The notes: generated by a model from the letters alone, not told the origin. A stretch of 60,441 bases of DNA from Acidobacteriota bacterium (GCA_023410055.1 JAEYQK010000013.1:1-60441), one strand, 5' to 3'. Numbered from the stretch's first letter, positions 32,991-41,683 are shown. Made by a program: numbers and translations.

Positions 32991-34370
32991 ATGAATTATC
33001 GAAAAATTGCGTCTTGCGCCGCTTTACTGATGGCCACCGCTGTGCTAACGGTTGCCCAGTCCAAAACGTCGTCGCAACCATCTGATGCCGCAAATGACGT
33101 TTCGGCAGCGCAATTGAAAGCAACGATAGAAAAGCTTGCCAGCTTCGGCACCCGCAACACCATCTCTTCGGCTACTCCCGAAGCGGTCAGATCCGGGCGC
33201 GGTATCGGCGCCTCCCGCGAGTGGATCAAGTCCGAGTTCGAACGCTATTCGAAAGAGTGTGGCGGCTGTCTCGAAGTAAAGACCGATACTTTCATGGAAG
33301 CCCCCGCCCCGCGCATTCCGCAAGCAACCGAAATCGTCAACGTCTACGCCATTCTGCGCGGCTCCGATCCCGTAAACGCCAAGCGCATCTACCTTGTCAC
33401 CGGTCACTACGATTCCCGCAACGGCGACACACTCGACATCAAGGGTGATGCTCCCGGCGCAAACGATGACGGCAGCGGCACCGCCGTTTCGCTGGAAGCC
33501 GCCCGCGTTCTCAGTAAGCACAAATTTCCCGCGACCATCATTTTCCTCGCGGTGGCCGGAGAAGAGCAGGGCCTCAACGGCAGCAAGCACTTCGCGAAGA
33601 TGGCCAAAGAACAGGGTTGGAACATCCAGGCCGTTCTCAACGACGACACCGTTGGCGGCGATAAGTCTCCCGGGCAGAAGCCCTACTTACGTGTTTTCGC
33701 CGAAGGCATACCAAAGGCCGATTTGCAGGGCAACGGCGACATGAAGTCTCTCGGTCGTATCCGCGCCCTCGGAACCGAGAGCGACTCCACTTCGCGCGAA
33801 TTGGCCCGCTACATCGAGCAGATTACGACACCGGCCACCGGCCACTCACCACTGACCACCAAGACCATTTACCGCCCTGACCGCTACCTACGTGGCGGCG
33901 ACCACACCAGCTTCAACGAACAGGGTTTCGCGGCCGTGCGCCTGACCGAATGGCGTGAGAATTATGATCGACAGCATCAGAACCCTCGCACCGAGAATGG
34001 CATCGAATATGGTGACTTGCCGAAGTTCGTTGATTACGACTACCTGGCCAATGTCGCCCGCTTGAACGTGGCGGCACTGGCGTCGCTGGCCTCGGCTCCT
34101 GCAAGTCCGGCCGATGTTCGTTTGCTCACGAAAGAGCTCACGAACGATTCAACCCTGGCGTGGGACGCGCCCGCCGGCGGACTCGTCGATCACTACGAAA
34201 TCGTCTGGCGCGATACGACCTCGCCCGTTTGGCAGAACACGCAGATCGTTCCCGGCTCTGCAACGCGCGCCACCGTTGACGTCTCGAAAGACAACGTCAT
34301 CTTTGGCGTTCGCTCCGTAGCCAAGGACGGTAGCAAGAGCATGGCCGTAGTCCCCATGCCCGAAAGATGA
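32991..34370 (+). CDS. Secreted M28-family zinc aminopeptidase
   Basis: 459 residues. A signal peptide (cleavage near residue 22), then an M28 catalytic domain with metal ligands and catalytic residues in V-T-G-H-Y-D-S (H139, D141), G-A-N-D-D-G-S-G (D159), V-A-G-E-E-Q-G-L-N-G-S (E191/E192) and L-N-D-D-T-V-G-G. A late histidine lies in G-G-D-H-T-S-F-N-E-Q-G. A C-terminal fibronectin-III-like domain (residues about 370-455, DHYEIVWRDTTSPVWQN) follows. Predicted to trim N-terminal residues from peptides in the periplasm or outside the cell. It is single and divergent from the LysW-like gene. Confidence 0.92.
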   Translation: MNYRKIASCAALLMATAVLTVAQSKTSSQPSDAANDVSAAQLKATIEKLASFGTRNTISSATPEAVRSGRGIGASREWIKSEFERYSKECGGCLEVKTDTFMEAPAPRIPQATEIVNVYAILRGSDPVNAKRIYLVTGHYDSRNGDTLDIKGDAPGANDDGSGTAVSLEAARVLSKHKFPATIIFLAVAGEEQGLNGSKHFAKMAKEQGWNIQAVLNDDTVGGDKSPGQKPYLRVFAEGIPKADLQGNGDMKSLGRIRALGTESDSTSRELARYIEQITTPATGHSPLTTKTIYRPDRYLRGGDHTSFNEQGFAAVRLTEWRENYDRQHQNPRTENGIEYGDLPKFVDYDYLANVARLNVAALASLASAPASPADVRLLTKELTNDSTLAWDAPAGGLVDHYEIVWRDTTSPVWQNTQIVPGSATRATVDVSKDNVIFGVRSVAKDGSKSMAVVPMPER

Positions 34371-34372
34371 TT

Positions 34373-34620
34373 CGTAGCGCCGCCGTGCGCTGGTTTTGTA
34401 GCGCAGCCGTGCCCTGGTTTTGGAGCGCCGCCGTCTCGGCGGCTGTCGCGAGGGCGTCTCGCCCTCGCATGATGGAAGAAGGGCACGGCCTATTTAGGTG
34501 CGCTCTTTGGGTAGGGCACGGCTTCAGCCGTGCCGATAAGATATTAGGAAGTCTCAGGGGCTTCAGCCCCTGAGGTAAGCTTTCACTGAGAACTGAGAAC
34601 TAACGACTGAGAACTGTCTT
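34373..34620. repeat. Cluster of palindromes and heptamers between M28 peptidase and rhomboid
   Basis: The region has no gene. It holds a decayed gtagcgc unit, gccgccgtctcggcggc (34428-34444), gcgagggcg/cgccctcgc (34449-34469), gtagggcacggcttcagccg with tgcc (34511-34534), ctcagggg/cccctgag (34553-34574), and GAGAACT heptamers from 34585 up to the ATG at 34621. All stems differ but each is self-complementary. Confidence 0.8.
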
Positions 34621-35568
34621 ATGGGATTTAACGATCGTGCATACGGCGGCGGTGGCGGCCGCAGAACTTTTGGCGGTGGAGGCATGTCTCTCGGCTTCCC
34701 GCCTTTCACCCGCGCAATCAAGTGGCTCATCATCGTCAATGCAGCGATTTTTCTGCTCTACTTGATCCTACGCACGGCAGCGCCCGTCGCATCTGGCCTT
34801 GCTTTTGGCAATCCGATACTTACGAATTCGGCCGGGAACATCGTTACGCCATTTGGGCCCCTTGTTCCCGTGGCCGTCCTGCACGGCTGGATCTGGCAAC
34901 TCGTGACCTACCTATTCATTCACGGTGGCCTCTTCCACATCCTCTTCAACATGCTCACGCTCTGGATGTTTGGCTCGGCCATCGAGGGCACGTGGGGGCA
35001 CCGCCAGTTCCTTGAGTTCTATTTCTTCTGCGGCATCGGCGCTGGCCTGATCACAATCGCGATCGCCTACGCAACGCTCTTCCCGGGACTTGCGTTCCTG
35101 CATCTGAGTCCCGTCACGCCCACAATCGGGGCGTCCGGAGCGGTCTACGGCGTTATGGTCGCCTTCGCTATGTACTACGGCAATCAGGAATTCATGATGT
35201 TTCCGTTGCCGTTCATGATTCGTGCGAAGTACCTGGTTGGAATTCTGATCTTCATCTCGTTGGCTTACGCGCTCGGGGCCGGCGGACCACAGGGCGTTGC
35301 TGAATTCACGCACCTTGGCGGAGCACTACTCGGCTGGGTCTATGTTCGGTTCCTCCCGCGCAAAGGCCTAACCTTCCTCTTCTCGGAGAACTATTACGGC
35401 GTCCGCAACTCGTACTACAAGTGGAAGCGTCGCCGCGCCGCCCGCAAGTTCGAGGTCTACATGCGTAAGACCGACCGCAGTCAGTACTTCGATCAGTACG
35501 GCAATTATCGTCCGCCCGACGACAAGGAGAAGGGCAACGGGGAACACCGTGGCCCCTGGGTCAACTAG
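34621..35568 (+). CDS. Rhomboid-family intramembrane serine protease
   Basis: 315 residues, about six TM helices. The active-site serine lies in T-I-G-A-S-G-A-V-Y-G (S172) and the histidine in T-H-L-G-G-A (H231). The H-x-x-x-N helix (HILFNMLTLW, about 106-115) and the E-G-T-W-G loop are typical. A glycine-rich start (residues 8-21) and a basic, hydrophilic tail of about 70 residues flank the core. The heptamer array runs directly to the ATG, leaving no Shine-Dalgarno. Cleaves membrane proteins within TM helices. The substrate is unknown. Confidence 0.93.
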   Translation: MGFNDRAYGGGGGRRTFGGGGMSLGFPPFTRAIKWLIIVNAAIFLLYLILRTAAPVASGLAFGNPILTNSAGNIVTPFGPLVPVAVLHGWIWQLVTYLFIHGGLFHILFNMLTLWMFGSAIEGTWGHRQFLEFYFFCGIGAGLITIAIAYATLFPGLAFLHLSPVTPTIGASGAVYGVMVAFAMYYGNQEFMMFPLPFMIRAKYLVGILIFISLAYALGAGGPQGVAEFTHLGGALLGWVYVRFLPRKGLTFLFSENYYGVRNSYYKWKRRRAARKFEVYMRKTDRSQYFDQYGNYRPPDDKEKGNGEHRGPWVN

Positions 35569-35603
35569 CACGGAACCAGATTTGCCGTGAGCGAGTTGGT
35601 TTG

Positions 35604-35750
35604 GGAAGGGCACGGCTTCAGCCCTGCCGCACGATGCGCAGAGAATTGGGGCTTTAGCCCCTGAGGTCTATATCAACTCTGGTATCGCTCTAACCTTTCA
35701 GTAGGAATGCCCCACGTTCTCCTCCGCTAAAGGAAGGGAACGTGGGGCAT
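35604..35750. repeat. Palindromes downstream of rhomboid
   Basis: Two decayed ttcag/ttta-centred palindromes (about 35606-35668) precede a large one at 35707-35750 in which atgccccacgtt pairs with aacgtggggcat. It lies between convergent genes and may end transcription in both directions. No gene is seen in 35569-35786. Confidence 0.7.
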
Positions 35751-35786
35751 CGTTCTTCAACAGTCGCAGTCGGCTCTGTTGAGAGA

Positions 35787-37964
35787 CTACTTTGCGCCTT
35801 CCTCCACGATAGCCAGATCCCACGGCGCCAGCGTAATCTTCTGCCCCGCGTTCACTCCTTTGGCGTTCAACAGGTCTGTGCCGGGCTTGTACGGATAAGC
35901 GAAACTGACCTCCGAGCCCGAGTAGTTGAAGTAGTAATGAACCGGACGATTAAGGCTGTTGATGCCTGTGCGCGTATGAACACGCTGGGGCAACTGTTGG
36001 TCGGGCCCACTCAACTTCAGCTCGTTCAAGAAAGAGCGCAACACCTCGGTCTGTAGCTTGTCCGAGAGATAAGTGCCCTCGTAGATGGCCTTGCCCGCGC
36101 CGTACTGGTTTGAAGTAATCGCGGGCCAGCGTCCAAAGAAAGGGTGATCGTAGTAGGCGATCGCCTTGGCTGTATCCAGTTGCAAGAATTCGGCCCAGTA
36201 CTGCACCTTGTTTTCGTCGCCCGCCTTGTAAGGATCGCCTTTGAGTGCCAGCGGTTGAGCAAGGTTGGAAAACTCCTGGTAGTGAAAGCCCAATGCCTCG
36301 CGCAGCGGTCCGGGAGCCATCTGCCACCGTACCGCGGTATTTTCGTTCGTGAAGCCGCTCTTGAAGGTCATGAGTACATTGCCGCCCTTCTTGACGTAGT
36401 CGGATATGCGCTGAAGAAGCGCATCGTCGGACACATAGAGCGCGGGAACGATGAGCAGCTTGTAAGACGAGAAGTCCTGGGTATCGGGAAAGACGAAGTC
36501 CGTGCCGACATTCATATCGTAGAGAGCGTGGTGAATCTGCCGGACCAGACTGCTGTAGTCTGCTTTGTTGCCTCCCCCGTTCCACTGCGTGCGCTGAGCA
36601 AATGGCATGTGGTTGAGTGCATTCAGCGAATCGCGGCTCCACAAGATGGCTACGTCGTTGTGGATCTTCATATTGACGAGCCGTGGCCCAATTTCTCGCA
36701 GCTCGTGTGCTATGCGGCTCACTTCCGCATAAGTGCGGTTCGGTTCCAGGTCGTGCGATAGCACGCCTTTCCAGTAGGTCTCCTGATTAGCGTGGATTGA
36801 GGACCAGTGCCAATACTCCACCATGTTTGCGCCGTTGGAAATGTGCGTATAAGCATCCTGGCGCAACTGCCCATCGTAGGGAGGATATTGGAAGGAAGAG
36901 GTCCAGTCGGTCGTCTGCGCATTGGTTTCGGTCACGAGAAAATTCGCACGCTTGAGCGAGCGGGCAAAATCGCCTTCGATCGCCTGCGTCGCGCCGTCGT
37001 ACCGGTCCTGTGGAGCCCAGTGATAGATATTGTCGGCGACAACGTCGAGAGACTTCGCGATGGCATCTTCATTCACATCGCTCCGCATCATGCCGCCGTA
37101 ATCCGTCGTGACGAACTGCCGTGGCGAAGCGCACTCGCGCACCAACTCGGACTGCCAGTGCAGGAAATCCGTTACGCGCATCTGGCTCCAGCGGGTCCAC
37201 TCCAGCTTGTATCCGGTGCTCTGTGCTCCATCACGCGGCGGGAGATCTTCCCATGTGTGTAGATTCTGGCCCCAGTAATTCAGGAACCATGCCTTGCTAA
37301 GTGCTTCCGGAGTTCCGAACTTCTTTTCAAGATAGTGCTGAAAGCCTATAAAGACGTCGTCGTTGGCGGCGTCATAGCTGGCGGTTTCGTTGTCGATCTG
37401 CCACCCGATGACGTTCGGGTTGTCCTTATAGTGGGCTACGATGCGGCGGATCAGGCGCTCGGCGTAGTAGCGATACGCGGGTGAATCGGTATTCATGTTC
37501 TGGCGCATGCCGTAACTATTCGGAACGCCGTTCATGCGGCGCGCCAATATCTCGGGATGCTGGTACGCCATCCACGCGGGGATCGAGTAAGTCGGTGTAC
37601 CCATGATCACCTTGATTCCGGCCTTGCCCATCGCATCCACCACTCGATCCATCCAGGCATAGTCGAAGCGCCCATCCTCGGGCTCCCACAAGCTCCAGGT
37701 CGATTCACCCATGCGAACCACGGTGATGCCGGCGGCCTTCATCATCTCCACATCTTTGTCCAGCCGGTCATAAGGCATGTACTCGTGATAGTAGGCAACG
37801 CCGTACAGAACGGTGGTGAATTCAGGGACCGCCGAACCTGGCTTCGCGGCCGATTGCGGAGGCGCCGACTGCGAGCTTAAGACCGCGGGAAAGGCAAACA
37901 GCAACGCCGCGAAGATCCCAACGGCTGTTCTGGCGGACGCCAACTTCCGAAGCTGAGGCTTCAT
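35787..37964 (-). CDS. Secreted GH42-family beta-galactosidase
   Basis: 725 residues. The signal peptide (TAVGIFAALLFAFPAVLSSQ) precedes a TIM-barrel of glycoside hydrolase family 42. YYHEYMPYDRLDKDVEMMKAAGITVVRMGE opens the barrel. The acid/base glutamate is in I-G-W-Q-I-D-N-E-T and the nucleophile probably in F-L-V-T-E-T-N. Trimerisation and C-terminal beta domains follow (KLLIVPALYVSDDALLQRISDYVKKGGNVLMTF). ATG 37964 has GAGGAGAAGAAG upstream. 78 in-frame codons before it are repeat DNA. It lies downstream of the GH27 gene on the same strand, suggesting joint degradation of galactose-containing plant polymers. Confidence 0.92.
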   Translation of the reverse strand: MKPQLRKLASARTAVGIFAALLFAFPAVLSSQSAPPQSAAKPGSAVPEFTTVLYGVAYYHEYMPYDRLDKDVEMMKAAGITVVRMGESTWSLWEPEDGRFDYAWMDRVVDAMGKAGIKVIMGTPTYSIPAWMAYQHPEILARRMNGVPNSYGMRQNMNTDSPAYRYYAERLIRRIVAHYKDNPNVIGWQIDNETASYDAANDDVFIGFQHYLEKKFGTPEALSKAWFLNYWGQNLHTWEDLPPRDGAQSTGYKLEWTRWSQMRVTDFLHWQSELVRECASPRQFVTTDYGGMMRSDVNEDAIAKSLDVVADNIYHWAPQDRYDGATQAIEGDFARSLKRANFLVTETNAQTTDWTSSFQYPPYDGQLRQDAYTHISNGANMVEYWHWSSIHANQETYWKGVLSHDLEPNRTYAEVSRIAHELREIGPRLVNMKIHNDVAILWSRDSLNALNHMPFAQRTQWNGGGNKADYSSLVRQIHHALYDMNVGTDFVFPDTQDFSSYKLLIVPALYVSDDALLQRISDYVKKGGNVLMTFKSGFTNENTAVRWQMAPGPLREALGFHYQEFSNLAQPLALKGDPYKAGDENKVQYWAEFLQLDTAKAIAYYDHPFFGRWPAITSNQYGAGKAIYEGTYLSDKLQTEVLRSFLNELKLSGPDQQLPQRVHTRTGINSLNRPVHYYFNYSGSEVSFAYPYKPGTDLLNAKGVNAGQKITLAPWDLAIVEEGAK

Positions 37965-38056
37965 CTTCTTCTCCTCACTAATAGCTGCTGGTCTCTCTTC
38001 TCCGCGCGGCACCGCGCCAAGCGAAGGTGCAACACTCAATCCGTGCAAGATAGAAA

Positions 38057-38086
38057 GCCCCACGTTAGCCCTTGCGAACGTGGGGC
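38057..38086. repeat. CCCCACGTT palindrome between the two galactosidase genes
   Basis: gccccacgtt and aacgtggggc are perfectly complementary around a ten-base centre (agcccttgcg). It sits in the 143-bp spacer between GH27 and GH42 and could lower read-through. Confidence 0.85.
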
Positions 38087-38107
38087 ACCATTGGTTACGA
38101 CCTCTTA

Positions 38108-39331
38108 CTACGGCTTCACGGTGATCATCACTACTCCGTGCGAGGCGACCGGAGCCGAGAACTTGCCAGTGAACTTGCCGAGGTCCTTGTGCTGCCACAG
38201 GTCGCGCACGGCGGCGCTGAAGTGCTCGGGATATTCGAGCTCGGTCCAGTTCACCGTGATCTCTTTCTGATCGGCGGCGCGATTGAGAAGAATCACAGCG
38301 CGACTGCCGTCCGCCAGCGGACGCATCCAGACCTCAAGGTCACCGTCTTTGCGGACGCGGCGTCCTTGTCGGCCAAGCTTGTCCTGATCCACAGCAATGA
38401 CTTCCTTGTTGGTCAGGATCTCCCTGATTTCGGGCTTCATGTTTGCGATGTCATTGCCCGCCATCAGCGGTGCAGCCAGCATCGCCCACAGGCTGAAGTG
38501 CGAACGATTCTCTTCCAGCGTCAGCTTGCCGTTCCCGACTTCGAGCATGTCGGGATCGTTCCAGTGTCCGGGGCCGGCGAATGCTTCAAGACCTACTTGC
38601 AAGTCAACGATGGCCATGACGCCGTAGTTGCAGCAGGCTCCGGGACCCCATTCCTTTTTGTAGTCCCAGCGATCCTGGATGTCGCCGGTGGTTCGCCACA
38701 GGTTGCCGCCGACCTCGGCGCCCCAGAGCCACGGCTTCGCCGTTCCCCACTCACAGATGCTGAGCACGATCGGCCGGCCCGAAGCATCGAGCGCGTCACG
38801 GATCACCTTGTACGAGGTCTTTGCGTCTTGGGTAGGCGTGGTGCTGCACCAGTCGTACTTGAGATAGTCCACGCCCCACGCGGCGTACTGGATCGCGTCC
38901 TGGAACTCGTGGCCGCGGCTGCCGGGACGTCCGGCGCAAGTCTTCTCGCCTGCGTCAGAGTAAATACCGAATTTCAAGCCCTTCGAGTGCACGTAGTCGG
39001 CGACGCCCTTGATGCCGTTGGGGAAGCGCTTCGCGTCGGCGACGATGTTGCCCGTTTTATCGCGTTCGACCTGCCAGCAGTCGTCGATGACCACGTACTC
39101 ATACCCGGCATCCTTCATGCCGCTGGAGACCATGGCATCGGCTGCACCCTTGATCAGGTCCTCGCTGACGTTGCAGCCAAACTTGTTCCAGCTGTTCCAA
39201 CCCATCGGCGGCGTGAGCGCCAGTCCCTCGGAGACTTTCTTTTGTGGAGGAGCTTTTGGAGCTTCCTGGGCGGCAGCGGCGGTGGTGAATAGCAAAGCGG
39301 CGACGAGCAGAAGCAGTGCCTTACTGCGCAT
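38108..39331 (-). CDS. Secreted GH27-family alpha-galactosidase
   Basis: 407 residues. The signal peptide (MRSKALLLLVAALLFTTAAAAQ) is followed by the GH27 (alpha/beta)8 barrel: LALTPPMGWNSWNKFGCNV, YVVIDDCWQ, FGIYSDAGEKTCAGRPGS, the nucleophile aspartate in V-D-Y-L-K-Y-D-W-C, and the acid/base aspartate region GHWNDPDMLEVGNG, then FSLWAMLAAPLMAGND. A short beta-sandwich ends the protein. It releases terminal alpha-linked galactose. ATG 39331 is preceded by CGAGGAACG and starts the signal peptide. First gene of a two-gene minus-strand unit with GH42. Confidence 0.95.
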   Translation of the reverse strand: MRSKALLLLVAALLFTTAAAAQEAPKAPPQKKVSEGLALTPPMGWNSWNKFGCNVSEDLIKGAADAMVSSGMKDAGYEYVVIDDCWQVERDKTGNIVADAKRFPNGIKGVADYVHSKGLKFGIYSDAGEKTCAGRPGSRGHEFQDAIQYAAWGVDYLKYDWCSTTPTQDAKTSYKVIRDALDASGRPIVLSICEWGTAKPWLWGAEVGGNLWRTTGDIQDRWDYKKEWGPGACCNYGVMAIVDLQVGLEAFAGPGHWNDPDMLEVGNGKLTLEENRSHFSLWAMLAAPLMAGNDIANMKPEIREILTNKEVIAVDQDKLGRQGRRVRKDGDLEVWMRPLADGSRAVILLNRAADQKEITVNWTELEYPEHFSAAVRDLWQHKDLGKFTGKFSAPVASHGVVMITVKP

Positions 39332-39474
39332 GAAACGTTCCTCGATTCTCAATGTTTCGTGAAAACGCTTACATTCTGGCAGACACTTCCCCCCTCGTCG
39401 AGGGTTTTTTGAAGTCACGCGACGCTTCCGCGACGGCATCCAATCGCGTATCCCGAAATTGAGGAGGAGATCAT

Positions 39475-39978
39475 ATGCGCTCTGCTCTGAGAGATACCGG
39501 AACCATGCTGCTTGGCGCCGGAATCGGTGCCGGATTGATGTATCTGCTGGACCCGCACGCCGGACGGCGCCGCCGCGCAATCATCAGGGACCAGGTTCTG
39601 AGGTTCACGCACAATGCGCAACTCGAGGTCAACCGAAGAAAGCAGGGCCTCATCAATCGCACGCGTGGCCAAGTTATGGAATTGCGTCGACGTACCATCG
39701 AGGGTGCTGTCGACGACGACACGCTCGAGCAGCGCGCACGAGCGCAGGTGGGGCATGTCATCTCCCATCCGGGTGCGCTCGAATTTCAGGCTCGCAAAGG
39801 ACTGGTAATCATTGCCGGGCCTGTGTTTCGGGGAGAAAAGCAGAGCATCGAGCAACGCCTTCGAAAGACTCGTGGGGTCAAAAGTTGGGACCTCTCAGGA
39901 ATACAGGAGCACGACACCGGCGAAAGAGTACCGGGGCTTCAGGGTGTGGTCAGAAGACAGCGCAGGTATGGGTCGTAG
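39475..39978 (+). CDS. BON-domain protein with N-terminal glycine-rich membrane segment
   Basis: 167 residues. A short hydrophobic glycine-rich helix (TMLLGAGIGAGLMYLLDP) is followed by the basic motif HAGRRRRA, as in YtxH/OsmY-type stress proteins. A BON-like region (about 80-135: DDDTLEQRARAQVGHVISHPGALEFQARKGLVIIAG and a helix) follows. BON domains bind membranes or polysaccharide. Stress association is inferred from relatives. GAGGAGATCAT gives a strong ribosome-binding site before ATG 39475. Confidence 0.8.
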   Translation: MRSALRDTGTMLLGAGIGAGLMYLLDPHAGRRRRAIIRDQVLRFTHNAQLEVNRRKQGLINRTRGQVMELRRRTIEGAVDDDTLEQRARAQVGHVISHPGALEFQARKGLVIIAGPVFRGEKQSIEQRLRKTRGVKSWDLSGIQEHDTGERVPGLQGVVRRQRRYGS

Positions 39979-39988
39979 CAGGGCGAAT

Positions 39989-40078
39989 TCAGGCGTTGCT
40001 GTCTTCGTCGAGAAAATACGTGAAGATCGCCGCGACCATGATCATGTATAGCGTAACGAGTTGAACGGTCAGGAACAT
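39989..40078 (-). CDS. Candidate 29-residue membrane miniprotein
   Basis: ATG 40078 to TGA 39989 encodes a 23-residue hydrophobic helix followed by an acidic D-E-D-S end. It lies 105 bases downstream of rplI on the same strand, behind an inverted heptamer array. No Shine-Dalgarno is visible, and the gene overlaps no other coding sequence. Codon third positions are G/C-biased as in neighbours. It may be real or chance. Confidence 0.35.
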   Translation of the reverse strand: MFLTVQLVTLYMIMVAAIFTYFLDEDSNA

Positions 40079-40087
40079 AGAAATGAG

Positions 40088-40182
40088 TACCTAGTACCGA
40101 GTACCTAGTTCTCAGCGAGGGCACGATGCCTGTCGCACGTCTGGGAACTGGGTACTAGGTACTAGGTACTAGGTACTGAAAA
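40088..40182. repeat. Inverted heptamer arrays downstream of rplI
   Basis: Four units TACCTAG, TACCGAG, TACCTAG, TTCTCAG at 40088-40115 mirror CTGGGAA, CTGGGTA, CTAGGTA, CTAGGTA, CTAGGTA, CTGAAAA at 40141-40182. Reverse-complemented, the left units align in order with the right ones. The core is about 25 bp. Confidence 0.85.
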
Positions 40183-40659
40183 CTACTCTGCTGGCGCCGC
40201 TTCTTCTTCCGCGACGGCTTCCTTCTCGACGATCGCCTTCACCTGAACAATCACTTCACGGTGCAAGCGGATCGGCACTGCGAACTCGCCCAGAGTCTTG
40301 ATCGGCTGATCGAGTTCGATCTTGCGACGATCAACCGTGTGACCCTGCTTCGCGAGCGCGTCGGCAAGCTCGGCGCTGGTGACCGACCCGAACAACTGGT
40401 CGTGTTCGCCGGCGCGGCGCGTAAACTTCAGCACTACGCCTTCGAACTGCTTCGCCAATGCCTCGGCATCGGCCTTTTCGCGCTGATGACGGCGCACGGC
40501 GGCGGCCTTCATCTGCTCGATCACTTTTTTATTGGCTTCGCTGGCCTGGATCGCAAGCTTCTTCGGAAGCAGGTAGTTGCGTGCATAGCCTTCGGCAACC
40601 TTCACCAAGTCACCGCGCGAGCCCAGCTTCGCCACATCTTCTTTGAGAATGACTTCCAT
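40183..40659 (-). CDS. rplI: 50S ribosomal protein L9
   Basis: 158 residues, normal for L9, which bridges the L1 stalk region of the 50S subunit. The N-terminal domain shows MEVILKEDVAKLGSRGDLVKVAEGYARNYLLPKKLA, followed by the long connecting helix and a C-terminal rRNA-binding domain (LFGSVTSAELADALAKQGHTVDRRKIEL). An acidic alanine-rich tail of about 15 residues ends the protein. Last recognised gene of the rpsF-rpsR-rplI group. GAGGAGTTAATT precedes the start. Confidence 0.97.
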   Translation of the reverse strand: MEVILKEDVAKLGSRGDLVKVAEGYARNYLLPKKLAIQASEANKKVIEQMKAAAVRRHQREKADAEALAKQFEGVVLKFTRRAGEHDQLFGSVTSAELADALAKQGHTVDRRKIELDQPIKTLGEFAVPIRLHREVIVQVKAIVEKEAVAEEEAAPAE

Positions 40660-40672
40660 AATTAACTCCTCA

Positions 40673-40802
40673 GTGGCTAGTGGTTGGTGGCTAGTGGCGA
40701 GTTGAAAATCCTGTCAGGGAACTCGCGATTCAATTGCCACAAACCATCCACGAGATATCTTGATTTTCCTTGCTGGCCACTGGTCGCTCGCCACTGGCCA
40801 CT
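40673..40802. repeat. Inverted heptamer arrays between rpsR and rplI
   Basis: GTGGCTA, GTGGTTG, GTGGCTA, GTGGCGA at 40673-40700 face GGCCACT, GGTCGCT, CGCCACT, GGCCACT at 40775-40802 in inverted orientation with a core of 74 bp. It is inside the operon and so transcribed. Confidence 0.85.
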
Positions 40803-40807
40803 ATCTC

Positions 40808-41185
40808 TTAGAACGGCAGCAGGGCGATGTTGCGGGCCTGCTTGATCGCTTCCGACAAACGGCGCTGATGCGGCGTGCACACGCCGGTCAAGCGACGGGG
40901 AACGATCTTTCCGCTTTCGGCAACAAACTGCGAAAGCATGCGCACGTCCTTGTAGTTGATGGCATCAATCTTCTCGACACAGAACTTGCAGACCTTCTTG
41001 CGACGGAAGAACTTGCGGCCACCGCCGCCTTCGCGGCCGGCGCCACCGGGTCCACCAGGACGCGGTCCGCCGGGACGGCCTCCGCCACGAGGTCCGCCGT
41101 ATCCGCCACTGCGTTGTTGCGGCTGCCCCTCACGGGGCTCTCTTACTTCAGGTGCCTGCGGTTGCTGAGTATTCTCGTCAGCCAT
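40808..41185 (-). CDS. rpsR: 30S ribosomal protein S18 with Gly/Arg-rich extension
   Basis: 125 residues, longer than the usual 70-90. The conserved core (about residues 55-125: FFRRKKVCKFC, DYKD-like N-Y-K-D-V-R-M-L, F-V-A-E-S-G-K-I-V-P-R-R-L-T-G-V, H-Q-R-R-L) binds 16S rRNA next to S6. The first 50 residues are disordered, rich in Gly, Pro, Arg and Gln. ATG 41185 has GAGGAGAAAC upstream. ATG 41197 would add four residues. It lies between rpsF and rplI as in most bacteria. Confidence 0.95.
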   Translation of the reverse strand: MADENTQQPQAPEVREPREGQPQQRSGGYGGPRGGGRPGGPRPGGPGGAGREGGGGRKFFRRKKVCKFCVEKIDAINYKDVRMLSQFVAESGKIVPRRLTGVCTPHQRRLSEAIKQARNIALLPF

Positions 41186-41260
41186 GTTTCTCCTCAATTC
41201 CGTTGCCGGCTATTTCATCGGCCAGCTGTTCGGCACGGCTGAGCCGTGCCTCATCGATAT

Positions 41261-41683
41261 CTAGACAGTTGCCGGAGCTTCGCCAGCAGCCGGGGCCTGT
41301 GCCTGTGCCTGTGCTTGAGCAGCGGCTGCGGCTTGTGTGCCACGGCCACGCTGATGCGCGTCGCGGATCTTCTTGATCTTGTCGATTCGCTTCTGTTCTT
41401 CGTCGGTGCGAACCGTGATGAACTTAATCACAGGTTCGGTAACGCGCAGGCGGCGTTCGATCTCGCCGATGGACTTGCCCCCGCCTTCGACCGTAAACAG
41501 GATGTACATACCGTCATTGAACTTGCGAACGGTGTAGGCAAGACGGCGCTTGCCCATACGCTCGATGTTCTTCACTGTGGCCCCGGCGGTAGTTACGTTT
41601 CCTTCCAGGGTCGAGATCAGCTTATCCAATTCTTCGTCGACCACATCCGGCCGAACGATGAACATCACTTCATAAGTACGCAT
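41261..41683 (-). CDS. rpsF: 30S ribosomal protein S6
   Basis: 140 residues. The S6 ferredoxin-like fold shows MRTYEVMFIVRPDVVDEELDKLI, KRRLAYTVRKFNDGMYILF and the final ERRLRVTEPVIKFITVR strand. S6 forms a dimer with S18 on the platform of the 30S subunit. A 25-residue alanine/glutamine-rich tail follows the core. ATG 41683 follows GGGAGAAAAAGCG. It begins the rpsF-rpsR-rplI set. Confidence 0.97.
   Translation of the reverse strand: MRTYEVMFIVRPDVVDEELDKLISTLEGNVTTAGATVKNIERMGKRRLAYTVRKFNDGMYILFTVEGGGKSIGEIERRLRVTEPVIKFITVRTDEEQKRIDKIKKIRDAHQRGRGTQAAAAAQAQAQAQAPAAGEAPATV

Noticed and set aside
38072..39292. 406-codon plus-strand frame opposite the GH27 gene
   Set aside because: The GH27 protein on the other strand is complete with all catalytic motifs. 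The frame is a shadow.
40080..40182. CRISPR-like array of short repeats
   Set aside because: Units are 7 bp without spacers, in two opposite orientations. No cas genes are in the window.
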